Assembly: GCF_004362665.1 (NCBI RefSeq)
Contig: NZ_SNXR01000013.1
Location: 310,001 to 374,000, forward strand
From: Flavobacterium dankookense
GTDB taxonomy: Bacteria; Bacteroidota; Bacteroidia; Flavobacteriales; Flavobacteriaceae
DNA: 64,000 nucleotides
Direction: 5' to 3'
The notes under the pieces are model-generated. The model worked only from the letters and a program-made list of their open reading frames with translations, was not told where the DNA came from and searched no databases. Below are positions 28,386 through 37,336 of the stretch, piece by piece (positions within the stretch are counted from its first letter, which is position 1; each line of letters starts with the position of its first letter). The position numbers and the translations under genes were made by a program.

Positions 28386-29807
28386 TTATTGGCAAGGTTG
28401 TAGTGATTCTATCCAAGTTCTTATTAATTCTACACCTTCGGTGTGAATTTCAGAACGACCGTGTAATGGCATTCTGAAGGTTTGGTTGTTTGTATTAATT
28501 CTGTAAAAAAGCATTGATCTATTTGGATTTCCTGCGTTAATAATTTTACTTAAATTACTAGGAAAACCTTGCATGTCTTCTGTGTCAACACAAACTCCCA
28601 TGTTTGTAAGACCAGCTTCTCCAGCAGTATCGGAAAAAGCAAATCGCATTGGTCTATAGCCACAATGTCCAGCTTCACTATGACAATGTGCACAATTAAT
28701 GTCTAAATAAGAGCGAACACGATCAACTAATGGTTTTGAACTATCTTTATAATCGACTGCAGAAGGAATGTTTGAAGGAAGATTAGAATTATCTAAGTAT
28801 CCAACTTCGGACCATTTTGCTAGTTGGTTTTGAACACCTGTACTAAAAGGATAATCATTATTTAAATTCTGAGGCTTTATACCGATTGGTTGTGCTGAGT
28901 TATTTGCTTTATGACAAACAAAACACTCTGTTTCTGAAGGAATTCTGTAATTAGCGACAGTTCTTGGTGATCCATTTTCTTGCGTCCAAGTTATGCTAGC
29001 ATATGATCCATCCATGTTATAAAAAGCTTCAGTTTGCTCAGTATTCCATACATATTCAGCAAAAATCCAACCAGTTGATTTTTTTATCATTATTCTAGTT
29101 TCGATTATTCTAGTTTCATTTGATGGTTGAACATTATCATAATAAAAGTTTTTAATTAAAACGGCTCCTACTGGAAGTTCTAAAACTTTACCATCACCAT
29201 TATAAGTAGCTTTTGTTCCTGGTGGCATCCATACGAATCGTTTTTTATGAGCATAATCAGTAAACAAAGTACTTTCTGGTTCCAATGGCAATACGTTTAA
29301 AGATGGGATTTGATTTTTCATTATTCCAGCAAAAAACTTATAATCAGACAATTTTGGATATGGTACTTGTGTTAAGTCAACTACAGCTGATGGAACAGCA
29401 GATATAGTTATAGTTGCTGCATTTGATACGTTTCCTTCAGCGTCTTTTATTGTATATGAAATTGGAGTTGGTGATGTTGTTAAACCATCATTTGGAGTAA
29501 AGGTAACTGCACCTGTAACCGGATTTACAGTCCAAATCCCTTCATTTGTTACTGTCAATCTATCAAGAGTTGTATTTCCGTCAGTATCAGTTCCTCCAAC
29601 AATACTTACACTTGACGCCAAAACAGTATCACCAGTAGTATCATTGCTCGAAACATCAATAGTTACAGTTGATAATAATTCATAAGTGCCGATATCGTTA
29701 GTAGCCACGGGCAATATATCTTCTATATCGGTGTAGTCATCATCAGAACACGAAGTAATTAGTAATGAAATGATTACAACAAAACGGAAAAAGTAATTTC
29801 TAATCAT
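28386..29807 (-). CDS. c-type haem lipoprotein with cadherin-like domain
   Basis: 473 aa from the ATG at 29807 (MIRNYFF); an upstream ATG at 29831 would place eight residues before the signal. Lipobox ends TSC (about Cys20) followed by SDDDYTD. Residues about 35-140 form an Ig/cadherin-like module (YTIKDAEGNVSNAATITI). The rest resembles the 'SO2930-type' diheme proteins of Bacteroidota: CFVCHKANN and CAHCHSEAGHCG, two haem c motifs, then MPLHGRSEIHTEGVELI near the end. Probably a surface or periplasmic redox protein. It shares orientation with the FG-GAP gene downstream. Confidence 0.78.
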   Translation of the reverse strand: MIRNYFFRFVVIISLLITSCSDDDYTDIEDILPVATNDIGTYELLSTVTIDVSSNDTTGDTVLASSVSIVGGTDTDGNTTLDRLTVTNEGIWTVNPVTGAVTFTPNDGLTTSPTPISYTIKDAEGNVSNAATITISAVPSAVVDLTQVPYPKLSDYKFFAGIMKNQIPSLNVLPLEPESTLFTDYAHKKRFVWMPPGTKATYNGDGKVLELPVGAVLIKNFYYDNVQPSNETRIIETRIMIKKSTGWIFAEYVWNTEQTEAFYNMDGSYASITWTQENGSPRTVANYRIPSETECFVCHKANNSAQPIGIKPQNLNNDYPFSTGVQNQLAKWSEVGYLDNSNLPSNIPSAVDYKDSSKPLVDRVRSYLDINCAHCHSEAGHCGYRPMRFAFSDTAGEAGLTNMGVCVDTEDMQGFPSNLSKIINAGNPNRSMLFYRINTNNQTFRMPLHGRSEIHTEGVELIRTWIESLQPCQ

Positions 29808-29932
29808 AGAATTTTTTAATTTGCAAACCAAAAGTAATAAAAAAAATAATATACACTAATTTTTAACAAATTACTTTAAATAAAATCTACGATTTTATTC
29901 ATTTTCTAGACAAAATAACAATTTATAAGTTA

Positions 29933-30481
29933 TCATTGATTTTGCTCTAATTTCACATTATATTTTTTTAGTTCTTCCAATGCTTTTTCAGATTTATAAT
30001 CATAAATGATTTCATGCAAGTTTCTTTCTTTTTTTAATGAAATTTGTTTGATACAGTTGATAAATCGTTTTATGTCTTGTTGCGATGAAAGTATCAGTCC
30101 TGGAACATTTGTATTTTTTCCATCATAGTCTTTTGCCACCATGGTAAAATAGCTTGAATTACAATGTTTAACTTGTCCTGTTTGAATATTTTCGGCTTCA
30201 ACTCGAATACCAACTATCATAGAACTTTTTCCAACATAGTTTACACATGCTTTGAGAGTTACTAGTTCGCCTACTTCTATAGGATTTAAAAAATCGACAG
30301 TATCAACAGAAGCAGTAACGCAGTAATGTCCAGAAAACTTAGAAGCACAGGCAAATGCAATTTGATCTAATAGTGATAAAATATAGCCACCATGAATTTT
30401 TCCACTGAAGTTGCTGTGTGATGGTAGCATCAGAACTGAAATGGTAACTTTAGATGATTTTACAGTTTTGAATTCGCTCAT
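29933..30481 (-). CDS. Hotdog-fold acyl-CoA thioesterase
   Basis: 182 aa. Cytosolic thioesterase of the YciA/BFIT type: SNFSGKIHGGYILSLLDQIAFACASKFSG carries the conserved His-Gly-Gly and the catalytic Asp helix, and TASVDTVDFLNPIEVGELVTL follows. It hydrolyses acyl-CoA to free acid and CoA; chain-length preference cannot be told. The C-terminal 40 residues are extra and helical. It lies 2 bp after the frameshifted small gene. Confidence 0.88.
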   Translation of the reverse strand: MSEFKTVKSSKVTISVLMLPSHSNFSGKIHGGYILSLLDQIAFACASKFSGHYCVTASVDTVDFLNPIEVGELVTLKACVNYVGKSSMIVGIRVEAENIQTGQVKHCNSSYFTMVAKDYDGKNTNVPGLILSSQQDIKRFINCIKQISLKKERNLHEIIYDYKSEKALEELKKYNVKLEQNQ

Positions 30482-30483
30482 GA

Positions 30484-30851
30484 TTAGTTGTTAAAAATGG
30501 GTGATTTTTCTTTTTCAACTTTAGTGACAAAATAGCGAGTTTCACCCCACCAAGGAAAAGTTCTATATCTTTCAACATAGGTAGCTTTTACGTATTGACC
30601 TTGCAAGTTTTTTAAATCTTCAATTACTTGAGTATCTTTGTCTAAAACGGAAAAAGAAAAAATTTTATTTCCAGACAATCCTTGACTTAATTCGCCTTCC
30701 CAAGTTTTAAAAACGACACCTTTGTTACTGAATTTTATCAATTCGCCTGAGCGAAGTCCTTCGCTGTAGGTTGCGTTGTATAAAAAACAAAATAAATAGC
30801 AGTAAAAATTCCTAAAAATAGGACAACATACAAAATGATTTTTCGTAACAT
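30484..30851 (-). pseudogene. Small membrane-anchored protein gene, apparently frameshifted
   Basis: An ATG at 30851 opens a frame with a membrane anchor (MLRKIILYVVLFLGIF) that runs through TTQPTAKDFAQAN into a TGA near 30740. The conserved-looking remainder continues one frame over, as a frame that can only start at TTG 30741 (IKFSNKGVVFKTWEGEL to EKSPIFNN, 85 aa). One missing base (or two extra) near 30742-30765 would join the two into about 120 aa, matching a small flavobacterial family often mislabelled '6-phosphogluconate dehydrogenase'. The break lies at a GACTTCGCTCAGG sequence typical of flavobacterial repeats. A sequencing error or a real mutation could explain it. Confidence 0.6.
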
Positions 30852-30861
30852 TATTTCTTAA

Positions 30862-32196
30862 TTATTGTTCAATTTCTTGACTGTTTGTAGCTCGGTTAAC
30901 AATATTTTCGGGTAATGATTTTTTTGCTTTTGCTCCCATTTTCTTCAACTTTTCAACGCTTGTAATTAAATTTCCTTTTCCATCCACGAGTTTGCTCATT
31001 GCACTTCCATACTCAATTTTGGCTTCGTCCATTTTTTTGCCAATTTTTACTAAATCAGTAACAAAACCTTCGAATTTATCATACAAAGCTCCAGCTTGGC
31101 GCGCAATTTCAAGGGCATTTTCTTGCTGTTTTTGGTTGGTCCACATGCTGTCAATAGTTCGTAAAGTAGCCAATAATGTTGATGGTGTCACAATTATGAT
31201 GTTTTTTTCAAACGCCTTATTATATAATGTGTTATCTTCATTTAAAGCCAGTGAAAAAGCAGTTTCTATTGGAATGAAAAGCAAAACAAAATCGGGACTT
31301 TCCATTTGATACAAATCGTGATAATTTTTCTCGCTAAGTTGGTCCACGTGGCGTTTTAAAGATATAACATGTTCTTTCAAATGTTGAGCTTTTAGTTCGT
31401 CGTTTTCTTCATTACTATAACGTTCATAGGCAGTTAAAGTTACTTTAGAATCAACAATCATTTTCTTTCCATCTGGAAGATTAATCACAACATCAGGAAA
31501 AACACGATTGCCTTCTTCGTTTGTAAAGCTCTGTTGCACTTCATATTCGCGACCTTTTTCTAGCCCTGATTTTTCTAAAACACGTTCCAATATTAATTCA
31601 CCCCAATTTCCTTGCATTTTACTATCGCCTTTCAAAGCTTTAGTCAAATTCAAGGTTTCTTTGCTCATTTGTTCATTCATTTCTCGTAAACCCAAAATCT
31701 GCTGACGCAAAGCTGCGTGATAATCAATACTTTCTTTATGCGTATCTTCTACTTTTTTCTCAAATAGCTGAATTTTGTCTTGCAGAGGTGAAAGAATATT
31801 TTTTAGATTTTCTTTGTTCTGTTCTGTGAATTTGTTGGTTTTTTCTTCAAGTATTTTGTTTGCTAAATTTTCAAATTCTTTGGTGAATTTTTCCTGAAGT
31901 TTTTCAACTTCTTCTTTTTGTTCTTTATTGCGTTCCCAAAGATTTTCAAAATCAGTTTCTTTTTTTGACAATTGTATTGCAAGCGATTCTTTTTCAGTTC
32001 GAATAGTTTCTCGTTCTTGAACTGTTTGGTTTATTTGATGTTTTAGTTGCTCAATTTGTTGTAGCAAACCATTTATTTTTTCTTCCAAAGAAGCTTTTTC
32101 GGTTTTAGAATTTCCTGAAAAAATTATTTTCCCAATGAATATTCCAATTATTAATACTACTAAAATGCTAAAAACAAAAATCAATTTATCGTCCAT
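30862..32196 (-). CDS. rmuC: DNA recombination protein RmuC
   Basis: 444 aa. One N-terminal membrane segment (about 5-25), a long coiled coil (about 30-185) rich in Glu/Lys/Gln, then the RmuC nuclease-like domain: KMQGNWGELILERVLEKSGLEKGREY, DVVINLPDGKKMIVDSKVTL (PD-(D/E)XK-type Asp and D-x-K), and LIPIETAFSLAL. RmuC limits recombination between inverted repeats in E. coli. Length and domain order are normal. Confidence 0.92.
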   Translation of the reverse strand: MDDKLIFVFSILVVLIIGIFIGKIIFSGNSKTEKASLEEKINGLLQQIEQLKHQINQTVQERETIRTEKESLAIQLSKKETDFENLWERNKEQKEEVEKLQEKFTKEFENLANKILEEKTNKFTEQNKENLKNILSPLQDKIQLFEKKVEDTHKESIDYHAALRQQILGLREMNEQMSKETLNLTKALKGDSKMQGNWGELILERVLEKSGLEKGREYEVQQSFTNEEGNRVFPDVVINLPDGKKMIVDSKVTLTAYERYSNEENDELKAQHLKEHVISLKRHVDQLSEKNYHDLYQMESPDFVLLFIPIETAFSLALNEDNTLYNKAFEKNIIIVTPSTLLATLRTIDSMWTNQKQQENALEIARQAGALYDKFEGFVTDLVKIGKKMDEAKIEYGSAMSKLVDGKGNLITSVEKLKKMGAKAKKSLPENIVNRATNSQEIEQ

Positions 32197-32341
32197 AAAA
32201 AAAATAAATATTTAAAGAGTTAAAGATACACAGTTTGAAATAAAAATATTCTTGGTTTTAAAAATACTTTTTTACTTTGGCATTATTTTTGAAAAAACGT
32301 AAAAAGAAAAAAATTATATTTACAACAAAAAACAAATACTT

Positions 32342-33295
32342 ATGATTAGAAAAATTACACTTTTAGCTTTTTTATTGATTTCATCAATAAGTTTTTCACA
32401 AATTGGACCAGTTGGACATTTGACCATTTTTTCTGAAGATGGTGATAGATTTACTTTAATTCTTAATGGAGAAGTAATAAACGATACGCCTCAAACGAAC
32501 TTGAGAGTAGAAGATTTAAATCAACCTTATTACAATGCAAAAATCAGATTTGAGGATAAAACCCTAGCGGATGTTTCCAAAAATAATTTAATGATTGCCG
32601 ATGTTGATGGAATTTTTTCTGATGTAACCTATAAAATTAGAAGAGACAAAAACAACAAAACTAAAATGAAATTGAATTATTTCTCTTCAATTCCGGTTCA
32701 ACCTGATTTTATTCCAGCATCTAATGTGCATGTTATTCATTATGGACAACCAAGACCTGTTGCAACGCAACAAGTAATTACGCAACCTGTTGGTGGTGTT
32801 TCACAAACTACTACAACAACTACAACGCAAACTGGAGGAACAAATGTTGGAGTAGGAGTTAATGTTGGTGGAATCAACATGGGAATTTCTATAAACGACG
32901 GAATGGGAACAGGTGTTGTTACACAAACGACAACTACTACAACGAATCATTCTAATACAGTAATCGTTGACCACGACGAACCTGTTAGAGGTTGTAATGG
33001 AAGATCATGCATGACTTCGGGTAATTTTAATGCTGCTTTAGCAACTATAAAACAGCAAAGTTTTGAAGACACACAACTTAAAACGGCAAAACAAGTAATT
33101 ACTGCTAATTGTTTAAATGTTGATCAAATTATTCAAATTGCGAACACTTTTAGTTTTGAAGATAATAAATTAGCATTTGCCAAATTTGCTTATGATTATT
33201 GTATCGAACCAAGAAATTATTTCAAATTGAACGGAATTTTTTCTTTTAGCAGCAATGTTGACGAACTTTCAGACTATGTTCAAAGTCGCCAATAA
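32342..33295 (+). CDS. DUF4476 secreted protein
   Basis: 317 aa, signal peptide 1-20 (SFSQI). The middle (about 140-205) is a low-complexity stretch with Thr runs and Gly-Val repeats. The C-terminal 95 residues form a DUF4476 domain: MTSGNFNAALATIKQQSFEDTQLKTAKQVI and LAFAKFAYDYCIEPRNYFKL, helical and possibly DNA- or ligand-binding. Four cysteines sit in the C-terminal half, including RGCNGRSCM. Function is unknown; a terminator follows. Confidence 0.82.
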   Translation: MIRKITLLAFLLISSISFSQIGPVGHLTIFSEDGDRFTLILNGEVINDTPQTNLRVEDLNQPYYNAKIRFEDKTLADVSKNNLMIADVDGIFSDVTYKIRRDKNNKTKMKLNYFSSIPVQPDFIPASNVHVIHYGQPRPVATQQVITQPVGGVSQTTTTTTTQTGGTNVGVGVNVGGINMGISINDGMGTGVVTQTTTTTTNHSNTVIVDHDEPVRGCNGRSCMTSGNFNAALATIKQQSFEDTQLKTAKQVITANCLNVDQIIQIANTFSFEDNKLAFAKFAYDYCIEPRNYFKLNGIFSFSSNVDELSDYVQSRQ

Positions 33296-33316
33296 TTTGT
33301 AAAAATAAATTATAGA

Positions 33317-33346
33317 AAAGACCATTCATTTCGGATGGTCTTTTTT
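33317..33346 (+). terminator. Rho-independent terminator
   Basis: AAAAGACCAT and ATGGTCTTTT form a 10-bp stem around an eight-base loop, followed by TT. It lies 21 bp after the DUF4476 gene and only 25 bp before the RluE-type gene, whose promoter must lie inside or after the hairpin. Confidence 0.88.
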
Positions 33347-33370
33347 ATTTTTGTCTAAATAAAAAAAGAA

Positions 33371-33937
33371 ATGCACCACCATTTTCTTCTTCATAAACCA
33401 CACGGATATTTAAGTCAGTTTATTTACGAAAAAAAGCGACACAAAAAGTTGTTAGGCGAACTATTTGATTTTCCCGAAAACACAATGGCGATTGGTCGAT
33501 TGGACGAAGATAGTGAAGGTTTACTTTTACTTACGACTGATGGAATGATGAGTGAAATAGTTAGAAGTAAAACAGTAGAAAAAGAGTATTTTGCTCAAAT
33601 AGATGGAATTATCCATCAAGAAGCAGTCGAACAGTTAATAAATGGAGTTGAAATTGGTTTCAAAGGCATTCGATACACTACCAAAAAATGCGAAGCTAAA
33701 ATAATCACCGAATTACCAAATTGTATTGGCGAAGGTCGTCGAATTCGTGATGAACGCCATGGACCAACATCTTGGGTTTCCATCACGCTAACCGAAGGCA
33801 AATTCCGCCAAGTCAGAAAAATGACTGCTGCTGTTGGATTTCCAACACTTCGATTGGTTAGAATTCGAGTAGGAAATATACATTTGCAAAACTTAAAAGC
33901 TGGAGAAGTTTTAGAAATTGATAAATTCAATGTCTAA
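33371..33937 (+). CDS. rluE: RluE-type 23S rRNA pseudouridine synthase
   Basis: 188 aa. Pseudouridine synthase with the RsuA/RluE motif MAIGRLDEDSEGLLLLTTDG; the Asp after GRL is catalytic. Further GKFRQVRKMTAAVGFPTLRLVRIRVG is diagnostic of the family. No S4 domain precedes it, which fits RluE rather than RsuA or RluB. It converts a uridine of 23S rRNA to pseudouridine. Its stop codon overlaps a run of TCTAAnAA octamers. Confidence 0.85.
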   Translation: MHHHFLLHKPHGYLSQFIYEKKRHKKLLGELFDFPENTMAIGRLDEDSEGLLLLTTDGMMSEIVRSKTVEKEYFAQIDGIIHQEAVEQLINGVEIGFKGIRYTTKKCEAKIITELPNCIGEGRRIRDERHGPTSWVSITLTEGKFRQVRKMTAAVGFPTLRLVRIRVGNIHLQNLKAGEVLEIDKFNV

Positions 33938-33964
33938 CAATCTAACAATCTAATAATCTAAAAA
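33933..33964. repeat. Four tandem TCTAANAA octamers
   Basis: TCTAACAA occurs twice, then TCTAATAA and TCTAAAAA, each exactly eight bases. The run begins inside the stop region of the RluE-type gene and ends 10 bp before the TrmL ATG. It holds no hairpin and looks like slipped-strand expansion. Confidence 0.8.
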
Positions 33965-33973
33965 TCTGTATTA

Positions 33974-34426
33974 ATGTTAAACATCGTTCTCGTTGAACCC
34001 GAAATACCTAACAATACGGGAAATATTGGTCGCCTTTGTGTTGGAACCGAAAGTCGATTACATTTGATAAAACCTTATGGATTTGAAATTACCGATAAAA
34101 ATTTAAAACGTTCTGGTTTGGATTATTGGGTTCATTTGGATTGGAACGAATACAATAATGTAGAAGAATGGATGGCTCAAATTCCAGATAAATCAAGAGT
34201 TTTTTTGATGAGTTCTCATGCTTCAAAATCGATTTACGATATTGAATATCAAGATGGCGATTGGTTGGTTTTTGGCAAAGAAAGCGTTGGTCTTAGCCAA
34301 GAAGTTTTAGACCAATTTGAGAATCACTTGAAAATTCCAATGTCTAATTTAATTCGAAGTTATAACATTGCTAATTCAGTGGCGTTTGTCATTGGCGAAG
34401 CGAAAAGACAACTTAAAGTAGGATAA
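33974..34426 (+). CDS. trmL: tRNA (cytidine/uridine-2'-O-)-methyltransferase TrmL
   Basis: 150 aa, the full length for TrmL. SPOUT-fold knot motifs: VLVEPEIPNNTGNIGRLCVGT at the N-terminus, LVFGKESVGLSQEVL and KIPMSNLIRSYNIANSVAFVIGEA at the C-terminus. It methylates the 2'-OH of the wobble base of tRNA-Leu isoacceptors using S-adenosylmethionine. The next gene starts directly after its stop, so the two are co-transcribed. Confidence 0.93.
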   Translation: MLNIVLVEPEIPNNTGNIGRLCVGTESRLHLIKPYGFEITDKNLKRSGLDYWVHLDWNEYNNVEEWMAQIPDKSRVFLMSSHASKSIYDIEYQDGDWLVFGKESVGLSQEVLDQFENHLKIPMSNLIRSYNIANSVAFVIGEAKRQLKVG

Positions 34427-35284
34427 ATGCATAATCAATTTTCTATAGAAGAAGCAATTCATAAGGGAAAATTAAGTATTGTTTATACAATGTTGATTTT
34501 TTTGCTCGTATGTCCAGTTGTATCGATATTTATTTTTAGCAATTATGAGCATGAAATAATACATCAATTATGGCTTCCAATTGCTTTGTGGATAGGATTA
34601 ATTATTGGTTTCATTTTTATGAAGCTGTATTGGAATTATGCAAGTTTAAAATGGCAATTTTGGGCTTTTGAAAATGTTAGAAATGTTCATGAATTAAAAA
34701 GAAAGGCACTAGAGAATAAATTAATTTCTGAAAAAAATTTTATTCTAGTGAGAAAGTTTAAGAATAGAGATTATGAGAGGCATAAAAAAGTGGAACGAAT
34801 AAGAAAAAACTTTGAAGAAAAAGATATTCATTATGATGATTTTTCTGTGCCAAAAGAAATGGAAGTGAAAATTCCAAAGGCAAATAGTTTGATAGTATTC
34901 ATAATTGGAGTGTTTGTTGTAGTAATGGCGATTAAATCGTATCTAGATCAATCAGTTAAAATGTATCAAAGTTTAATTATACTTGCCCTTGGTATACTAC
35001 TTTTATTATCAGGACTATTGGCTCTAATTGATAAAAAACCTCAATTAATTTTAAACTCAAATGGGATAAAAATCAACAAAAAAGATTTTATCTCATGGAA
35101 TGAAATCAATCAAATTTATGTAGAGAAAGGACAAGATGGAAATTCGGTCACTCACCATTTGATTATAAAACCAACAATGAATAAAGATATCAAATTTAGA
35201 ATTGACGGTTATGATAAAAAACCATACTTAATTGAAAAAGCAATCCAAATTTACAGAACTAGACACAAAAAAATTACATCTTAA
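34427..35284 (+). CDS. Unknown membrane protein with PH-like C-terminal domain
   Basis: 285 aa. Two membrane segments near 18-37 and 45-66, a basic and helical cytoplasmic loop (about 75-145), then two more segments near 150-167 and 178-200. The last 80 residues (LILNSNGIKINKKDFISWNEINQIYVEK) read like a small PH-like beta domain. No homologous family is recognised. The start codon is adjacent to the TrmL stop, and no functional tie to tRNA modification is evident. Confidence 0.65.
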   Translation: MHNQFSIEEAIHKGKLSIVYTMLIFLLVCPVVSIFIFSNYEHEIIHQLWLPIALWIGLIIGFIFMKLYWNYASLKWQFWAFENVRNVHELKRKALENKLISEKNFILVRKFKNRDYERHKKVERIRKNFEEKDIHYDDFSVPKEMEVKIPKANSLIVFIIGVFVVVMAIKSYLDQSVKMYQSLIILALGILLLLSGLLALIDKKPQLILNSNGIKINKKDFISWNEINQIYVEKGQDGNSVTHHLIIKPTMNKDIKFRIDGYDKKPYLIEKAIQIYRTRHKKITS

Positions 35285-35328
35285 TTGCTGTAATTTATAA
35301 AGTTAAAGGCTAAATAAATTATTTGGAT

Positions 35329-36084
35329 TTAATTAAAAATCTCATCAAAAAAAGCTAACATCGCTTTCCAAGAACGTTTAGCTGCTTTTTCGTTGTACGC
35401 AACACCTTTGCTTTTGTCATTTCCACCATCGGTGTGAGTAAAACCGTGAACAGCATCAGCGTAATAATTCATTTGCCAATCCGCTTTTGCAGTTCGCATT
35501 TCGTTTTGAAACGATTTTATTTCTGCTTCACTTACATAAAAATCATCTGCTCCGTGAAGTACTAAAACTTTTGGATTAATAACATCAATTGTTCTTTCAG
35601 AATTCCTACCCAAACCACCATGAAATGAAACAACGCCTTGCACAGATAGGTTTGCTCTTGCTGCTTCAATAGCGCCAGTTCCGCCAAAACAATAACCAAT
35701 AATAGCAATTTTATTTTTGTTTGCACCTTGCTTGATTAATTCATTTAGGGCCAATTGAATTCTTTTTTGATATTCGATATAATTCGTTTTAAAATATCCA
35801 GCACTTTTTCCCGCTTCCGCTGTAGAAGTTGGTCTTTTGTCAATTCCATAAATATCAGCTACAAAAGTTTTATAACCTAATTTAGCTAATTCAGCAGCAT
35901 TTTCATTGGCATTGGCATCAATTCCTTTCCAAGCTGGAAGCAATAAAACTGCATTTCCATTGCTTTTTATTGGATTATAAAAAACACCTTCTAGCTTTTG
36001 TTCACCATCATTATAAGGAATTAATTTTTGAGCGTTTGAGGCAATTGAAACCAACAAAATAAATAGTAGTACTTTCTTTTTCAT
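35329..36084 (-). CDS. Secreted dienelactone hydrolase family protein
   Basis: 251 aa, signal peptide 1-18 (ASNAQ). Alpha/beta hydrolase with the DLH nucleophile motif GYCFGG (Cys132), acid HGADDFY (Asp180 or Asp181) and HGFTH with His213. Cys as nucleophile is typical of dienelactone hydrolase. Many secreted members act on unknown esters or lactones. It is the last gene on the minus strand before the B12 ABC operon but is 33 bp apart and not clearly part of it. Confidence 0.85.
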   Translation of the reverse strand: MKKKVLLFILLVSIASNAQKLIPYNDGEQKLEGVFYNPIKSNGNAVLLLPAWKGIDANANENAAELAKLGYKTFVADIYGIDKRPTSTAEAGKSAGYFKTNYIEYQKRIQLALNELIKQGANKNKIAIIGYCFGGTGAIEAARANLSVQGVVSFHGGLGRNSERTIDVINPKVLVLHGADDFYVSEAEIKSFQNEMRTAKADWQMNYYADAVHGFTHTDGGNDKSKGVAYNEKAAKRSWKAMLAFFDEIFN

Positions 36085-36116
36085 GATATTTTTTTTGATG
36101 AGTAAACAAAATAGGT

Positions 36117-36902
36117 TTATGATTGAATGATAAACTTTCCTTTGGTTTCATCAAAGGTAATCGATTTATCATTGAAAAGCGAATTAAAAATTCCTTTCGA
36201 AATCAAGTTACAAGGTTGGTCTTGGATGATATTTTTTTCAGTCATAACAATCATTTCATCCGAAAGTTGGATGGCTAAATCAATATCATGAGTTGAAAAA
36301 AGAATGCATTTATTGGTTTCTTTCGATAATTTTTTCAAAAGTTTGAAAACGGCAACTTTATGAAATAAATCCAAATGCGTTGTTGGTTCATCTAAGATAA
36401 CGATAGAAGTTTCTTGCGCTAATGCTCTTGATATCATTACTTTTTGAAGTTGTCCATCGCTTATTTCAAAATGCTTTTTATTAGCTAAATGTTCTGTTTG
36501 TGTAAGTTGCATGATGGCATTTACTTTTTCTAAATCTTCTTCAGAAAGATTGCCTAGCCAATTGGTGTAAGGTTGTCTTCCTAGTGCAACAAGTTCAAAA
36601 ACAGTCAAATTGCTTGGTGGTAAATTTTCAGTCAAAACCAAGCTTAATTCTTTTGCAAGGCTTAATTTATCAAACGAATTGATATTTTTTTCATTCAAAA
36701 TAACAGTTCCCGAAAGTGGTTTTTGAATTCCAGTTAAAGTTCGTATTAGGGTTGATTTACCAATTCCGTTGGCGCCAACCAAAGTGATTAACTTTCCAGT
36801 TTCTAAATTTAGGTTCAGATTGTCAGCAATAACAATAGTATCCTTTTTGGTTTTGTAGCCAATGGATAAATTATCTGTTGATATGATGGTTTTTTCGTTC
36901 AA
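36117..36902 (-). CDS. btuD: ABC transporter ATPase for B12/siderophore uptake (BtuD/FecE type)
   Basis: 261 aa. Walker A GANGIGKST, ABC signature ISDGQLQKV (SDGQ instead of the usual SGGQ) and Walker B IVILDEPTTHLD, followed by the H-loop STHDI. It energises uptake through the permease encoded upstream. It is the last gene of the minus-strand operon with the binding protein, permease and an Ig-like lipoprotein. The close B12 receptor genes make cobalamin the most likely cargo; a haem or siderophore role is possible. Confidence 0.85.
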   Translation of the reverse strand: MNEKTIISTDNLSIGYKTKKDTIVIADNLNLNLETGKLITLVGANGIGKSTLIRTLTGIQKPLSGTVILNEKNINSFDKLSLAKELSLVLTENLPPSNLTVFELVALGRQPYTNWLGNLSEEDLEKVNAIMQLTQTEHLANKKHFEISDGQLQKVMISRALAQETSIVILDEPTTHLDLFHKVAVFKLLKKLSKETNKCILFSTHDIDLAIQLSDEMIVMTEKNIIQDQPCNLISKGIFNSLFNDKSITFDETKGKFIIQS

Positions 36903-36904
36903 TG

Positions 36905-37333
36905 TTATTGAATGGTAATTGTGTAATTTTTTGAAACGGTATCATCTCCAAAACAAATTCGGTTGTCATCTTCCCAAAAACCTTGATCTGTATCATAATA
37001 TTCAGGATAATCGATGGTTACAGTAACTTTAAATGTATAAGTTCCTCCTTGATTTGCAGCACCACTGAAATATAATCTTCTGTTTTGTTCAAAATAAGTC
37101 ATTCCTGGTGGAAAATTTCCAGAGATTGAAAAATGATAATCATAGTCATCGTCATTCGAGTCGTTTTTTACCGATGCTTCAATAAAATTACTATACGGTT
37201 GACCAGTAAAACCAAGAGATAATGATTTTGATTTTAATTCTGGTTTTGTACTAGCTATACAATCAATTAGTTCACTACAGCTGTAAGTTGTAAACAGTAT
37301 AAATACTATTGAAAATCTAAAAATGGCTTTCAT
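36905..37333 (-). CDS. Ig-like lipoprotein inside the B12 ABC importer operon
   Basis: 142 aa. Lipobox ends TYSC (Cys19) followed by SELID. The body is beta-rich with a putative Ig-like (He_PIG-like) strand pattern: NFPPGMTYFEQNRRLYFSGAANQGGTYTFKVTVTI. It is separated from the permease by 3 bp and from the ATPase by 2 bp, so it is almost surely translated with them. No catalytic motif is seen. It may be a periplasmic or surface accessory of the importer. Confidence 0.65.
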   Translation of the reverse strand: MKAIFRFSIVFILFTTYSCSELIDCIASTKPELKSKSLSLGFTGQPYSNFIEASVKNDSNDDDYDYHFSISGNFPPGMTYFEQNRRLYFSGAANQGGTYTFKVTVTIDYPEYYDTDQGFWEDDNRICFGDDTVSKNYTITIQ

Positions 37334-37336
37334 GTT

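Noticed and set aside
30484..30741. 6-phosphogluconate dehydrogenase
   Set aside because: The name is attached to this small family by annotation only; no Rossmann fold or dehydrogenase motif is present.
30992..31309. 105-codon open frame on the plus strand
   Set aside because: It is antisense to the RmuC nuclease-like domain and shows no coding character of its own.
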